NCBI GenBank assembly: GCA_946478755.1
Contig: CAMLDJ010000095.1
Coordinates: 1 to 17,564, forward strand
Length of the DNA: 17,564 nt
DNA from: an uncultured Pedobacter sp.
GTDB lineage: Bacteria; Bacteroidota; Bacteroidia; Sphingobacteriales; Sphingobacteriaceae
Direction of reading: 5' to 3'
The notes under the pieces were generated by a model. The model had not been told where the DNA came from and searched no databases. It saw nothing but the letters and a program-made list of their open reading frames with translations. The position numbers were made by a program, and so were the translations under genes. The stretch's first letter is position 1; the number at the start of each line of letters is the position of its first letter. This document shows positions 1 to 6,343 of this stretch, in pieces.

Positions 1-3
1 ATT

Positions 4-19
4 TTGGCAACGATTGCGT
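4..19. promoter_or_regulatory. Possible LacI-family operator upstream of the GH105 operon
   Basis: The bases TTGGCAACGATTGCGT contain GCAA-CGA-TTGC arms around a central CG. The right half, CGnTTGCGT, matches the classic LacI/PurR-type half-site, while the left half is weaker. It lies about 80 bases before the GH105 start, a sensible place for a sugar-responsive operator. The match is by eye and the regulator is not in the window. Confidence 0.35.
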
Positions 20-97
20 ACTTATTTTGCCAGATTTACTAAAATCACCGTTTAAAACTATGTAGACTTGTATTGAAACCAATTATAACACAATAGT

Positions 98-2017
98 ATG
101 ATAAAAACAAAATCCTTTATATTTAGCTTGATCGCGTTGATGGCTATGGCGGGTCAGGCCAGTGCACAGCAGACCAAAACAAATGTCAAGCCTTTGTCCG
201 ACCAGATGGCTGCCACGGCAATGGAAGTCTGGAAAGAAAGATCCAGAAAATGGTCTTATGATGATGGTGTTGTTCAGGATGGCCTGAACGAAATATGGAG
301 AAGAACCGGTAATGCGGTATATTTTAAATATGTACAGGCTAAGATGGATCAGTTCATTTCTGCCGATGGCGTAATAGACACTTACAGCCAGGACCATTAC
401 AATATTGATAATGTAAAAAATGGGACGGTACTTTTAGACTTGTACAAGGTAACCGGACAGGCAAAATATTTTAAAGCTGCTACTACGCTGTGGGAACAGT
501 TGCAAAAACATCCGAGAACAAAGGAAGGTGGCTTCTGGCATAAGAAGATCTATCCTAACCAGATGTGGCTGGATGGACTTTATATGGGTCAGCCATTTTA
601 CGCAGAATATGCTGCCCTGATCAAAAATAAGGAAGCTTTTGACGATATCGCTAACCAGTTCATTTTTATGGAGAAGAACGCAAGGGATGCCAAAACCGGC
701 TTGCTTTACCATGGCTGGGATGAATCCAGGGAACAGCGTTGGGCAAATCCAAAAACAGGTCTTTCGCCGCATATCTGGGCAAGAGCTATGGGCTGGTATG
801 CCATGGCGCTGGTAGATGTTTTGGATTATTTTCCTAAGGATCATCCAAAGAGACAAGAGCTGGTTAACATTTTAAACCGTCTGGCTGTCGCCATAAAAAG
901 TGTGCAGAACAATAAGAGTGGGGTATGGTATGATATTTTAGACCGTCCGAACGATAAAGGCAACTACTTTGAATCTTCAGCCTCGGCTATGTTTGTTTAT
1001 GCCATTGCTAAAGGGGTAAGGATGCAATATTTGCCAGCCTCCTATTTCACCGTTGCGGACAAGGGCTATAAAGGTATGCAACAGGAGTTCATCGAACAGC
1101 GGGCTACAAATATGGTGAACCTTAAAGGTACGGTATCCGTATCTGGTTTAGGGGGTAAGCCTTATCGGGACGGTAGCTATGCTTATTACATGAGCGAAAA
1201 AGTAATTACTAACGACGCGAAAGGTGTTGGAGCTTTTTTAAAAGCAGCGAATGAAATGGAAATCGCGGCCATGCCTAAGCCTGGGCTTGGTAAGACAGTA
1301 GTACTGGATTCTTATTTCAACAAGGAGACAAAAAAAGACCAGAGCGGTAATGAAGTATCGTGGCATTACAAATGGGAAGAACTGTCCAATGGTGGTTTTT
1401 CCATGTGGGGAGAGCAGTTTAACAATGCAGGTTTTAAAACCTCAACCTTATACGCTGCACCCTCTGCTGCAAATCTGAAAAAAACTGCTGTTTACATCAT
1501 TGTAGATCCGGATACGGAAAAGGAAACACCTAAGCCTAATTTTATTGAGGCAAAGGATGTTAAAGCCATCACCGAATGGGTAAAGGGCGGTGGGATCCTG
1601 GTACTGATGGGTAATGATACCGGAAATGTAGAATTTGACCATTTCAACAAGCTGGCCCAAAGCTTCGGGGTTCAGTTTAATAAAGACAGTAAAGGCAGGG
1701 TGGTGAAAAATCAATTTGAAATGGGCAAGGCCTCTGTTCCTGCAGATAATGAGATCTTTAAGACGGCGAAAGATTTATACATTAAAGAATACAGCACCTT
1801 AAAACTATTGCCGCCGGCTAAGCCAGTGCTTAAAGACAAGGATGGCGATAATATGATGGCTGTTGCCAGGTTAGGCAGCGGTACAGTATTCGTTATCGGC
1901 GATCCATGGTTATACAATGAGTATGTGGACGGAAGAAAGTTGCCTGCGGAGTATGACAATTTTAAAGCTGGTCAGGATCTTGTGAACTGGATTGGCAAAC
2001 AGCTGGTAAAGAGATAA
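98..2017 (+). CDS. Secreted GH105-family unsaturated glycuronyl (rhamnogalacturonyl) hydrolase with C-terminal extra domain
   Basis: Family GH105 enzymes (YteR/RhiN type) remove the unsaturated uronic acid left at the non-reducing end of pectin oligosaccharides by lyases. Residues 1-23 form a signal peptide (Lys-rich start, hydrophobic core, ASA before QQ), so the enzyme is exported, probably to the periplasm. Residues about 30-385 carry the (alpha/alpha)6-barrel signatures: WLDGLYMGQPF with the likely catalytic Asp159, HGWDESREQRW at about 205-215, and WARAMGWY at about 227-234. Residues about 398-639 form a second domain with alternating beta and helix segments (AITEWVKGGGILVLMG, GTVFVIGDPWLYNEY), resembling DUF4350 or glutamine-amidotransferase-like folds; its role is unknown. 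It is the first gene of a three-gene plus-strand set, 13 bases before the SDR. No Shine-Dalgarno is visible. Family assignment is firm, exact substrate is inferred. Confidence 0.88.
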   Translation: MIKTKSFIFSLIALMAMAGQASAQQTKTNVKPLSDQMAATAMEVWKERSRKWSYDDGVVQDGLNEIWRRTGNAVYFKYVQAKMDQFISADGVIDTYSQDHYNIDNVKNGTVLLDLYKVTGQAKYFKAATTLWEQLQKHPRTKEGGFWHKKIYPNQMWLDGLYMGQPFYAEYAALIKNKEAFDDIANQFIFMEKNARDAKTGLLYHGWDESREQRWANPKTGLSPHIWARAMGWYAMALVDVLDYFPKDHPKRQELVNILNRLAVAIKSVQNNKSGVWYDILDRPNDKGNYFESSASAMFVYAIAKGVRMQYLPASYFTVADKGYKGMQQEFIEQRATNMVNLKGTVSVSGLGGKPYRDGSYAYYMSEKVITNDAKGVGAFLKAANEMEIAAMPKPGLGKTVVLDSYFNKETKKDQSGNEVSWHYKWEELSNGGFSMWGEQFNNAGFKTSTLYAAPSAANLKKTAVYIIVDPDTEKETPKPNFIEAKDVKAITEWVKGGGILVLMGNDTGNVEFDHFNKLAQSFGVQFNKDSKGRVVKNQFEMGKASVPADNEIFKTAKDLYIKEYSTLKLLPPAKPVLKDKDGDNMMAVARLGSGTVFVIGDPWLYNEYVDGRKLPAEYDNFKAGQDLVNWIGKQLVKR

Positions 2018-2030
2018 TTTTTTAAATCAT

Positions 2031-2819
2031 ATGGATTTACAATTAAACGAAAAGGTGATCATCATCACAGGTGGAGCCAAAGGGATAGGAAAGGCGGCTG
2101 CCGTAGCGTTTGCTGCAGAAGGGGCAGTTGCTGTGATCGTGGGCAGGAAAGAAGCCGATAACGCAAAGGTGGTGGACGAGATTGTCGCTTCAGGAGGAAA
2201 AGCATTTCAGGTGGCTGCAGAATTGAGCGATCCTGAGGCCTGCGAAAATGCGGTGAAGACCATTGTTGGACAATTTGGAAGAATTGACGGGCTGGTAAAC
2301 AATGCTGGTGTTAATGATGGTGTGGGGCTGGAGCATGGCAACTATAAGGATTTTATGGCTTCCTTGCACCGAAATGTGGTTCATTATTATTTAATGGCCC
2401 ATTTCGCACTTCCAGAACTGATTAAAAGTAAGGGTGCAATCGTAAATATTACCTCTAAAACTGCGGAAACGGGACAGGGAAATACCTCTGCCTATGCCGC
2501 AGCCAACGGTGGCAGAAATGCACTGACAAGGGAATGGGCGGTAGAGCTACTGAAGCACGGCATCCGGGTAAATGCGGTCGTAGTGGCCGAATGCTGGACG
2601 CCGGCCTATGAAACCTGGATCGAAACGCTACCCGATGCAGAACAAAAGTTAAAGGAGATCACTTCAAAAATACCTTTTGAAAACAGGATGACCACGGCTC
2701 AGGAAATAGCTGATATGGCAGTTTTCCTGATGTCAGGCCGGTCCAGTCACACTACCGGGCAGATTATCCACGTGGATGGGGGCTATGTGCACCTGGACAG
2801 GGCACTTGCCAATGCTTAA
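2031..2819 (+). CDS. SDR-family oxidoreductase, L-fucose dehydrogenase-like, with Asn at the catalytic Lys position
   Basis: A classical short-chain dehydrogenase of usual length (262 residues). The cofactor-binding loop TGGAKGIG is at 14-21 and NNAG at 90-93. Ser142 (ITSKT) and Tyr155 fit the catalytic Ser and Tyr. The usual YxxxK motif reads YAAAN here, so the catalytic Lys159 is Asn (codon AAC). The downstream ALTREWAVELLKHGIRVN and AECWTP segments resemble L-fucose-dehydrogenase-type SDRs, which oxidise L-fucose, L-galactose or similar sugars to the lactone with NAD(P)+. It sits 13 bases after the GH105 gene and 28 before a zinc dehydrogenase, so it is probably co-transcribed for sugar oxidation. 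Family is certain; substrate is inferred, and activity needs care given the missing Lys. Confidence 0.8.
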   Translation: MDLQLNEKVIIITGGAKGIGKAAAVAFAAEGAVAVIVGRKEADNAKVVDEIVASGGKAFQVAAELSDPEACENAVKTIVGQFGRIDGLVNNAGVNDGVGLEHGNYKDFMASLHRNVVHYYLMAHFALPELIKSKGAIVNITSKTAETGQGNTSAYAAANGGRNALTREWAVELLKHGIRVNAVVVAECWTPAYETWIETLPDAEQKLKEITSKIPFENRMTTAQEIADMAVFLMSGRSSHTTGQIIHVDGGYVHLDRALANA

Positions 2820-2847
2820 TGAGGAAACAACAATTAGGAAGAGATAG

Positions 2848-3861
2848 ATGAAGACATTAGTTTGCACTACACCCGGCACATTCGAATACGCTGAAGGTGA
2901 AAAACCTGCCTTAACGCAGGGCAACGCAATCATAAAAATTAAACGTATCGGTATCTGTGGCACCGATCTGCACGCTTTTGAGGGGACTCAACCGTTTTTT
3001 AGCTACCCGAGAATATTGGGTCATGAGCTCTCAGGAGAACTGGTTGAAGCTGATGGGGTTGAAGGTTTTCAAAAGGGGGAAGCTGTTACTTTTATTCCCT
3101 ATTTTAATTGCGGGGTATGCATCGCCTGCCGCAATGGCAAGCCAAACTGCTGTACCGATATTAAAGTTTGTGGAGTACATGTAGATGGCGGCATGGCTGA
3201 ATATCTTTCAGTTCCTTCGGACACGCTTGTTCATGGAGAGGGCTTGAGTTTTGATGAACTGGCGCTGGTTGAGCCTTTGGCTATCGGCGCACATGGTGTT
3301 CGTCGAGCCGCAGTTCAGAAAGATGAATTCGTTTTGGTTATAGGTGCCGGGCCTATAGGCCTGGGAACAATGGAATTTGCCAGGATTGCAGGGGCAAAGG
3401 TGATTGCACTGGACATCAATGATGCGCGACTGCAGTTTTGTAAGGATAAACTTAAGGTTCCCTATGTAGTGAATGCGCTGGCTGCCGATGTTACGGAGCA
3501 ACTGATGGCCATTACAGGCGGAGACATGCCGACTGTAGTGATTGATGCTACAGGAAATTTAAAAGCAATCAATAACGCTTTCCTGTACATGGCACACGGT
3601 GCAAGGTACGTACTGATCGGTTTGCAAAAAGAGCATATCAGTTTCAGTCACCCTGAATTTCATAAAAGAGAGGCGACCCTGATGAGTAGCCGCAATGCTA
3701 CCAGAGCCGACTTTGAACATGTAATTGCATCTATGAAGGCAGGTCTGGTAAGGCCCACAACCTATATTACGCATATAGTTTCATTTGATCAGGTTAAAGA
3801 TGAATTTCAAAGCTGGCTTGATCCGAAGAACGGGGTGATTAAAGCTGTTATAAATGTTTAA
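2848..3861 (+). CDS. Zinc-dependent medium-chain dehydrogenase, L-galactonate 5-dehydrogenase-like
   Basis: A medium-chain alcohol dehydrogenase of normal length (337 residues). Catalytic zinc ligands are visible as Cys37 (GICGTD), His59-Glu60 (GHE) and Glu142 (VEPLAIG). The structural zinc site is Cys88, Cys91, Cys94 and Cys102 in C-x2-C-x2-C-x7-C spacing. The Rossmann motif GAGPIGLG starts at 166, and Asp189 ending strand 2 suggests NAD rather than NADP. HAFEGTQPFFSYPRILGHE, IDATGN and SHPEFHKREATLMSSRNAT closely resemble Escherichia coli YjjN/LgoD, which oxidises L-galactonate to D-tagaturonate; this comparison is from memory. An AGGAAGAG stretch just before the ATG is the clearest Shine-Dalgarno-like site in the operon. 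It is the last gene before a hairpin terminator. A related polyol or sugar acid is also possible. Confidence 0.78.
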   Translation: MKTLVCTTPGTFEYAEGEKPALTQGNAIIKIKRIGICGTDLHAFEGTQPFFSYPRILGHELSGELVEADGVEGFQKGEAVTFIPYFNCGVCIACRNGKPNCCTDIKVCGVHVDGGMAEYLSVPSDTLVHGEGLSFDELALVEPLAIGAHGVRRAAVQKDEFVLVIGAGPIGLGTMEFARIAGAKVIALDINDARLQFCKDKLKVPYVVNALAADVTEQLMAITGGDMPTVVIDATGNLKAINNAFLYMAHGARYVLIGLQKEHISFSHPEFHKREATLMSSRNATRADFEHVIASMKAGLVRPTTYITHIVSFDQVKDEFQSWLDPKNGVIKAVINV

Positions 3862-3866
3862 AAATA

Positions 3867-3945
3867 ACCGTTCTCTTCTGCGACTGGCATCTTTCCGATG
3901 AAGAATCGGAAAGTGCCTAGGCCGCTTCTGAGAAGGTAATTTTTA
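3867..3945 (+). terminator. Long imperfect hairpin and T-run ending the GH105 operon
   Basis: The core is a 9-bp stem, CTTTCCGAT (3891-3899) with ATCGGAAAG (3905-3913), closed by a GAAGA loop. It extends through GGCA (3886-3889) with TGCC (3914-3917) past one bulged T. An outer arm ACCgTTCTC (3867-3875) pairs with GAGAAGGT (3930-3937), followed by AATTTTT. It begins 6 bases after the dehydrogenase stop codon. The inner hairpin alone lacks an adjacent T-run, so the outer arm would have to form for intrinsic termination. Confidence 0.6.
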
Positions 3946-4094
3946 TAGTTATCGCAGTGTAGGATAATCATCGGAGTGTGCTGAGTTGTCGCAGTGTGAA
4001 TAGTTATTTCAGTGTGGGATAGTCACCGTAGTGTGGTGAGTTGTCGCGGTGTGGGATAATTATCATCGCAGCATAGGATAGGCTTGTCGCGCAG
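3945..4094. repeat. Degenerate tandem array, about eight units of 16-22 bases
   Basis: Eight imperfect units can be read starting at 3945, 3964, 3984, 4000, 4019, 4039, 4056 and 4078. Each has a shape close to ATAGTTATCGCAGTGTGGG. The CAGTGT-like cores recur at 3955, 3974, 3992, 4010, 4029, 4047 and 4069, a spacing mostly of 18-19 bases. The array lies in the gap between the GH105 operon and the DACNV-DAC gene. There are no unique spacers and no reading frame is kept, since the period is not a steady multiple of three. Confidence 0.7.
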
Positions 4095-4109
4095 AAAAAT
4101 CATTGTAGG

Positions 4110-4141
4110 GCTGGTCATGTGTAGAACATGACCAGCTTTTT
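4110..4141 (+). terminator. Strong intrinsic terminator within the 3862-4317 gap
   Basis: A perfect 11-bp stem, GCTGGTCATGT (4110-4120) with ACATGACCAGC (4126-4136), has a GTAGA loop and is followed directly by TTTTTG. Its T-run is on the plus strand. It sits about 250 bases beyond the last operon gene, with the repeat array between, so it may end read-through or an untranslated transcript of the array. Confidence 0.75.
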
Positions 4142-4317
4142 GTTGTTACACATTCCCTTACTATAGTTATACCTCCTTTTATTGCAGTATTTATTTCTTA
4201 TTGCTGTGTCGATTTCCTTTGCGCAGTTATGCATTGTGTTATTAGGGCAGTGATGCATGGCGTTTTGAATAGTTAAAATTTAATTGGTCTTTTGTGCTGA
4301 ACTAATGAATATTGCGT
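4142..4317. other. Non-coding leader before the DACNV-DAC gene
   Basis: No gene is visible. The CAGT/CTGT cores at 4185, 4204, 4224 and 4248 are spaced 19, 20 and 24 bases and may be a decayed continuation of the repeat array. Two ATGCAT palindromes lie at 4229-4234 and 4253-4258. A weak promoter candidate is TTG (4265-4267), 19 bases, then GTCTTTTG (4287-4294), which matches only part of TAnnTTTG. Confidence 0.35.
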
Positions 4318-5646
4318 ATGGCCAAACATTTTACGCCTAATGACCTTGCAGCCTTTGTTTATGCTGAACTGCAGCATTCGAAAATAAAAGAAGAAAAGCC
4401 AACTGAGGCTATTCTTCAGGAGCTTTTTAATACCTTGTATTACGCGAGTCTGCAGACCGAAGAAGGCCAGTTTGTAAAAGTAACGGTAACTTTGCTGGAC
4501 TATAAGACCATTGAATCGAATGAACAAATGAGGTATGACCAATGGGCATTCTTTCCTTTTGCATCGGCGATGGAATTTAACATTAAGAATCTTGTTAAGT
4601 TGTCAAAAGCTGCGGATCCCTGGAGCTCAAGTCTTTCTGTGTATTATGATAAGAACAATAAGCTGTTCATTTATGGCATGATTGATCAGACCTTTCATTA
4701 CCAGAGTTACCTGAACTATGAGAAGGAAGATAAGCCCATGTATCCGGGTGTCATTCAAACCATGATCAACGGTATCGGAATATTGAATGTGATGGTGGAT
4801 TATCATCCTATTGCTACTTTAAATCAAAATTCCCTGGTTAAATTATATCCAAATGTATTTGAATATGGGCCTGTATCGGACTTTATCAGAAAGGAAGCAA
4901 CTTACAGCAAATTATTCATTGAGAAGAAAGTAGGACATGAGCTGAATACCGATGACGCAGCAGTTTACAATGAGATCATTTTTGAGTATGTGATCCAGTC
5001 TATCAGCAGGATCTTACTGAAAATAAAGACTTATGATCATGGTGGTGCTATACTGATCTCCAAAAATTTTGACGATGATCTGATCACAAAATATCAATTG
5101 AAATATGACAGAATAGAATCAGCGATTCTGCACATTTTAAATAGTGTCACTGACAATGATTTGTTGCAGGACGAGATCAGGTCTTACAAGCGTAAAAGAA
5201 TGGACATTCCTGGCGTACTCCATGACGAATTCAATCAAAATAAAATAGAAATAGAAGATAGTTACAACGAGTTGATTGGTGCTGTAAGATTTGTTTCTTC
5301 CCTAAGTCGAGTAGATGGATTGGTGGTCATGTCCCCGCATTTAAACGTGTCCAGTTTTGGCACTGTAATCAGCGAGAAGACATTGCCTTCGCATGTATAT
5401 CTGAACAGATCATCTAAAATTTCAGTAAACAAGATTAAGATAGATCCCCGACATTTCGGAACACGACATCAGTCTATGTTCGCGTATTGTTATAAGTATC
5501 CGGAAAGTGTAGGTTTTGTGGTTTCGCAGGATGGGGAGATCAGGGCTATTAAGAATGTAGGAGGGCAGATCATGATGTGGGAAAACATTAAGGTATACCA
5601 GTTTGAAAGGAGTAATAAGCTACCAAAACTTCCACCCAGAAGATGA
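4318..5646 (+). CDS. DACNV-type sensor fused to a diadenylate cyclase (DisA_N/DAC) domain
   Basis: A 442-residue protein, counting from the ATG at 4318; an in-frame TTG two codons earlier is less likely. The C-terminal part (about 305-425) has the marks of the DAC fold that makes c-di-AMP: a DGA-like motif reading DGL at 333-335, a strand ending in NVSSFGTVI, the GTRH motif at 381-384 followed by Gln-Ser, and FVVSQDGEIRAI at about 400-411. The N-terminal about 290 residues, including HGGAILIS, resemble the DACNV sensor that accompanies such domains. No membrane segments or signal peptide are seen, so it should be cytosolic. It stands alone between two gaps, so no partner is indicated. The third base-binding position of RHR is Gln here, and DGA is DGL, so cyclase activity is likely but unproven. 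Confidence 0.72.
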   Translation: MAKHFTPNDLAAFVYAELQHSKIKEEKPTEAILQELFNTLYYASLQTEEGQFVKVTVTLLDYKTIESNEQMRYDQWAFFPFASAMEFNIKNLVKLSKAADPWSSSLSVYYDKNNKLFIYGMIDQTFHYQSYLNYEKEDKPMYPGVIQTMINGIGILNVMVDYHPIATLNQNSLVKLYPNVFEYGPVSDFIRKEATYSKLFIEKKVGHELNTDDAAVYNEIIFEYVIQSISRILLKIKTYDHGGAILISKNFDDDLITKYQLKYDRIESAILHILNSVTDNDLLQDEIRSYKRKRMDIPGVLHDEFNQNKIEIEDSYNELIGAVRFVSSLSRVDGLVVMSPHLNVSSFGTVISEKTLPSHVYLNRSSKISVNKIKIDPRHFGTRHQSMFAYCYKYPESVGFVVSQDGEIRAIKNVGGQIMMWENIKVYQFERSNKLPKLPPRR

Positions 5647-5689
5647 ACTGATCTGCAGGTAAAAAAGATTTTTTTTATTTAAAAACAGG

Positions 5690-5707
5690 CTGACATAAGG
5701 TTGTCAG
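5690..5707 (+). promoter_or_regulatory. 18-bp inverted repeat, putative operator of the DinB-like gene
   Basis: A perfect inverted repeat, CTGACA-TAAGGT-TGTCAG, lies 44 bases before the DinB-like start. The TTG inside it could serve as a -33 element, since 14 bases later comes TTTCTTTG (5718-5725), one mismatch from TAnnTTTG. A near copy lies upstream of the SnoaL-like gene at the same place relative to its promoter box. A regulator bound here would overlap RNA polymerase. Confidence 0.6.
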
Positions 5708-5751
5708 TGCCGGTTGTTTTCTTTGTCCTATAGCATTTAAAAACAATCATC

Positions 5752-6261
5752 ATGACAACAACTGAAATTAAAACTGAAACCAGATCGTTTATGTCCGCAG
5801 AAGATTTATTGAATCACTGGCAGGGACACAGAAGATTGACCAGACGGGTAATCGAAGCTTTTCCTGAAGAGAAACTGTTCGACTACAGCATTGGCGGCAT
5901 GCGACCTTTTGGGACGATGATAAAAGAGATTATTGACATTTCCGGACCGGGCATTAAGGGTGTTGCCACAGGGCAGTGGGAAAACACCGGAGGTTTTAAT
6001 GAACATTCTACCGCAGAACTAAAATCAAAGGCTGACCTGCTCTCCCTGTATGATCAGGGAACTGCGGAAATCAATACCTACCTGCCTACTATTTCGGCTG
6101 AACAATTCCGGGAAACAATCAAGGTTTTTGGCTTGTACGAAGGCGTTGCCCTGGATTCGATCCTTTATTTTATTGATAATGAGATCCATCATCGGGCACA
6201 GGGTTTCGTTTACCTGCGCAGCCTCGATGTTGAGCCACCTGCATTTTATGACAGGGGCTAA
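5752..6261 (+). CDS. DinB/YfiT-like four-helix-bundle protein
   Basis: A 169-residue protein of the DinB superfamily, putative metal-binding four-helix bundles used in thiol transfer, detoxification or stress responses; the specific reaction is unknown. The C-terminal signature IDNEIHHRAQGFVYLRSL, followed by PPAFYDRG, is typical, with His146 and His147 as probable metal ligands. N-terminal His22 and His26 (NHWQGHR) could contribute. The usual mid-protein His is absent: that helix reads TMIKEIIDISGPGIKG. No signal peptide or membrane segment is seen. It is a single-gene unit behind its own operator and ends facing the minus-strand reductase gene. The superfamily call is strong; function is open. 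Confidence 0.85.
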   Translation: MTTTEIKTETRSFMSAEDLLNHWQGHRRLTRRVIEAFPEEKLFDYSIGGMRPFGTMIKEIIDISGPGIKGVATGQWENTGGFNEHSTAELKSKADLLSLYDQGTAEINTYLPTISAEQFRETIKVFGLYEGVALDSILYFIDNEIHHRAQGFVYLRSLDVEPPAFYDRG

Positions 6262-6273
6262 TTTTAACATTCT

Positions 6274-6316
6274 TTCCGGGGGCAGGCTAAACCGAAAGGT
6301 ACTGCCCCTGCCGGAA
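6274..6316. terminator. GC-rich hairpin between converging genes
   Basis: TTCCGGGGGCAG (6274-6285) pairs with CTGCCCCTGCCGGAA (6302-6316) with a three-base bulge. The apex contains ACC-GAAA-GGT (6291-6300), a GNRA-type tetraloop on its own stem. It lies between the DinB-like stop (plus) and the reductase stop (minus). Neither strand has a clear T-run after it, so it could be a transcript-end stabiliser rather than a true intrinsic terminator. Confidence 0.45.
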
Positions 6317-6343
6317 TACTGTCAACACCAATTTCAGCTGCTG

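Noticed and set aside
3945..4094. The repeat array as a CRISPR
   Set aside because: Units are degenerate and contiguous, with no spacers, and no cas genes are present.
6274..6316. GNRA-capped hairpin as a riboswitch or structured RNA
   Set aside because: It lies at the 3' end between converging genes, has no aptamer-like complexity, and is better explained as a transcript end.
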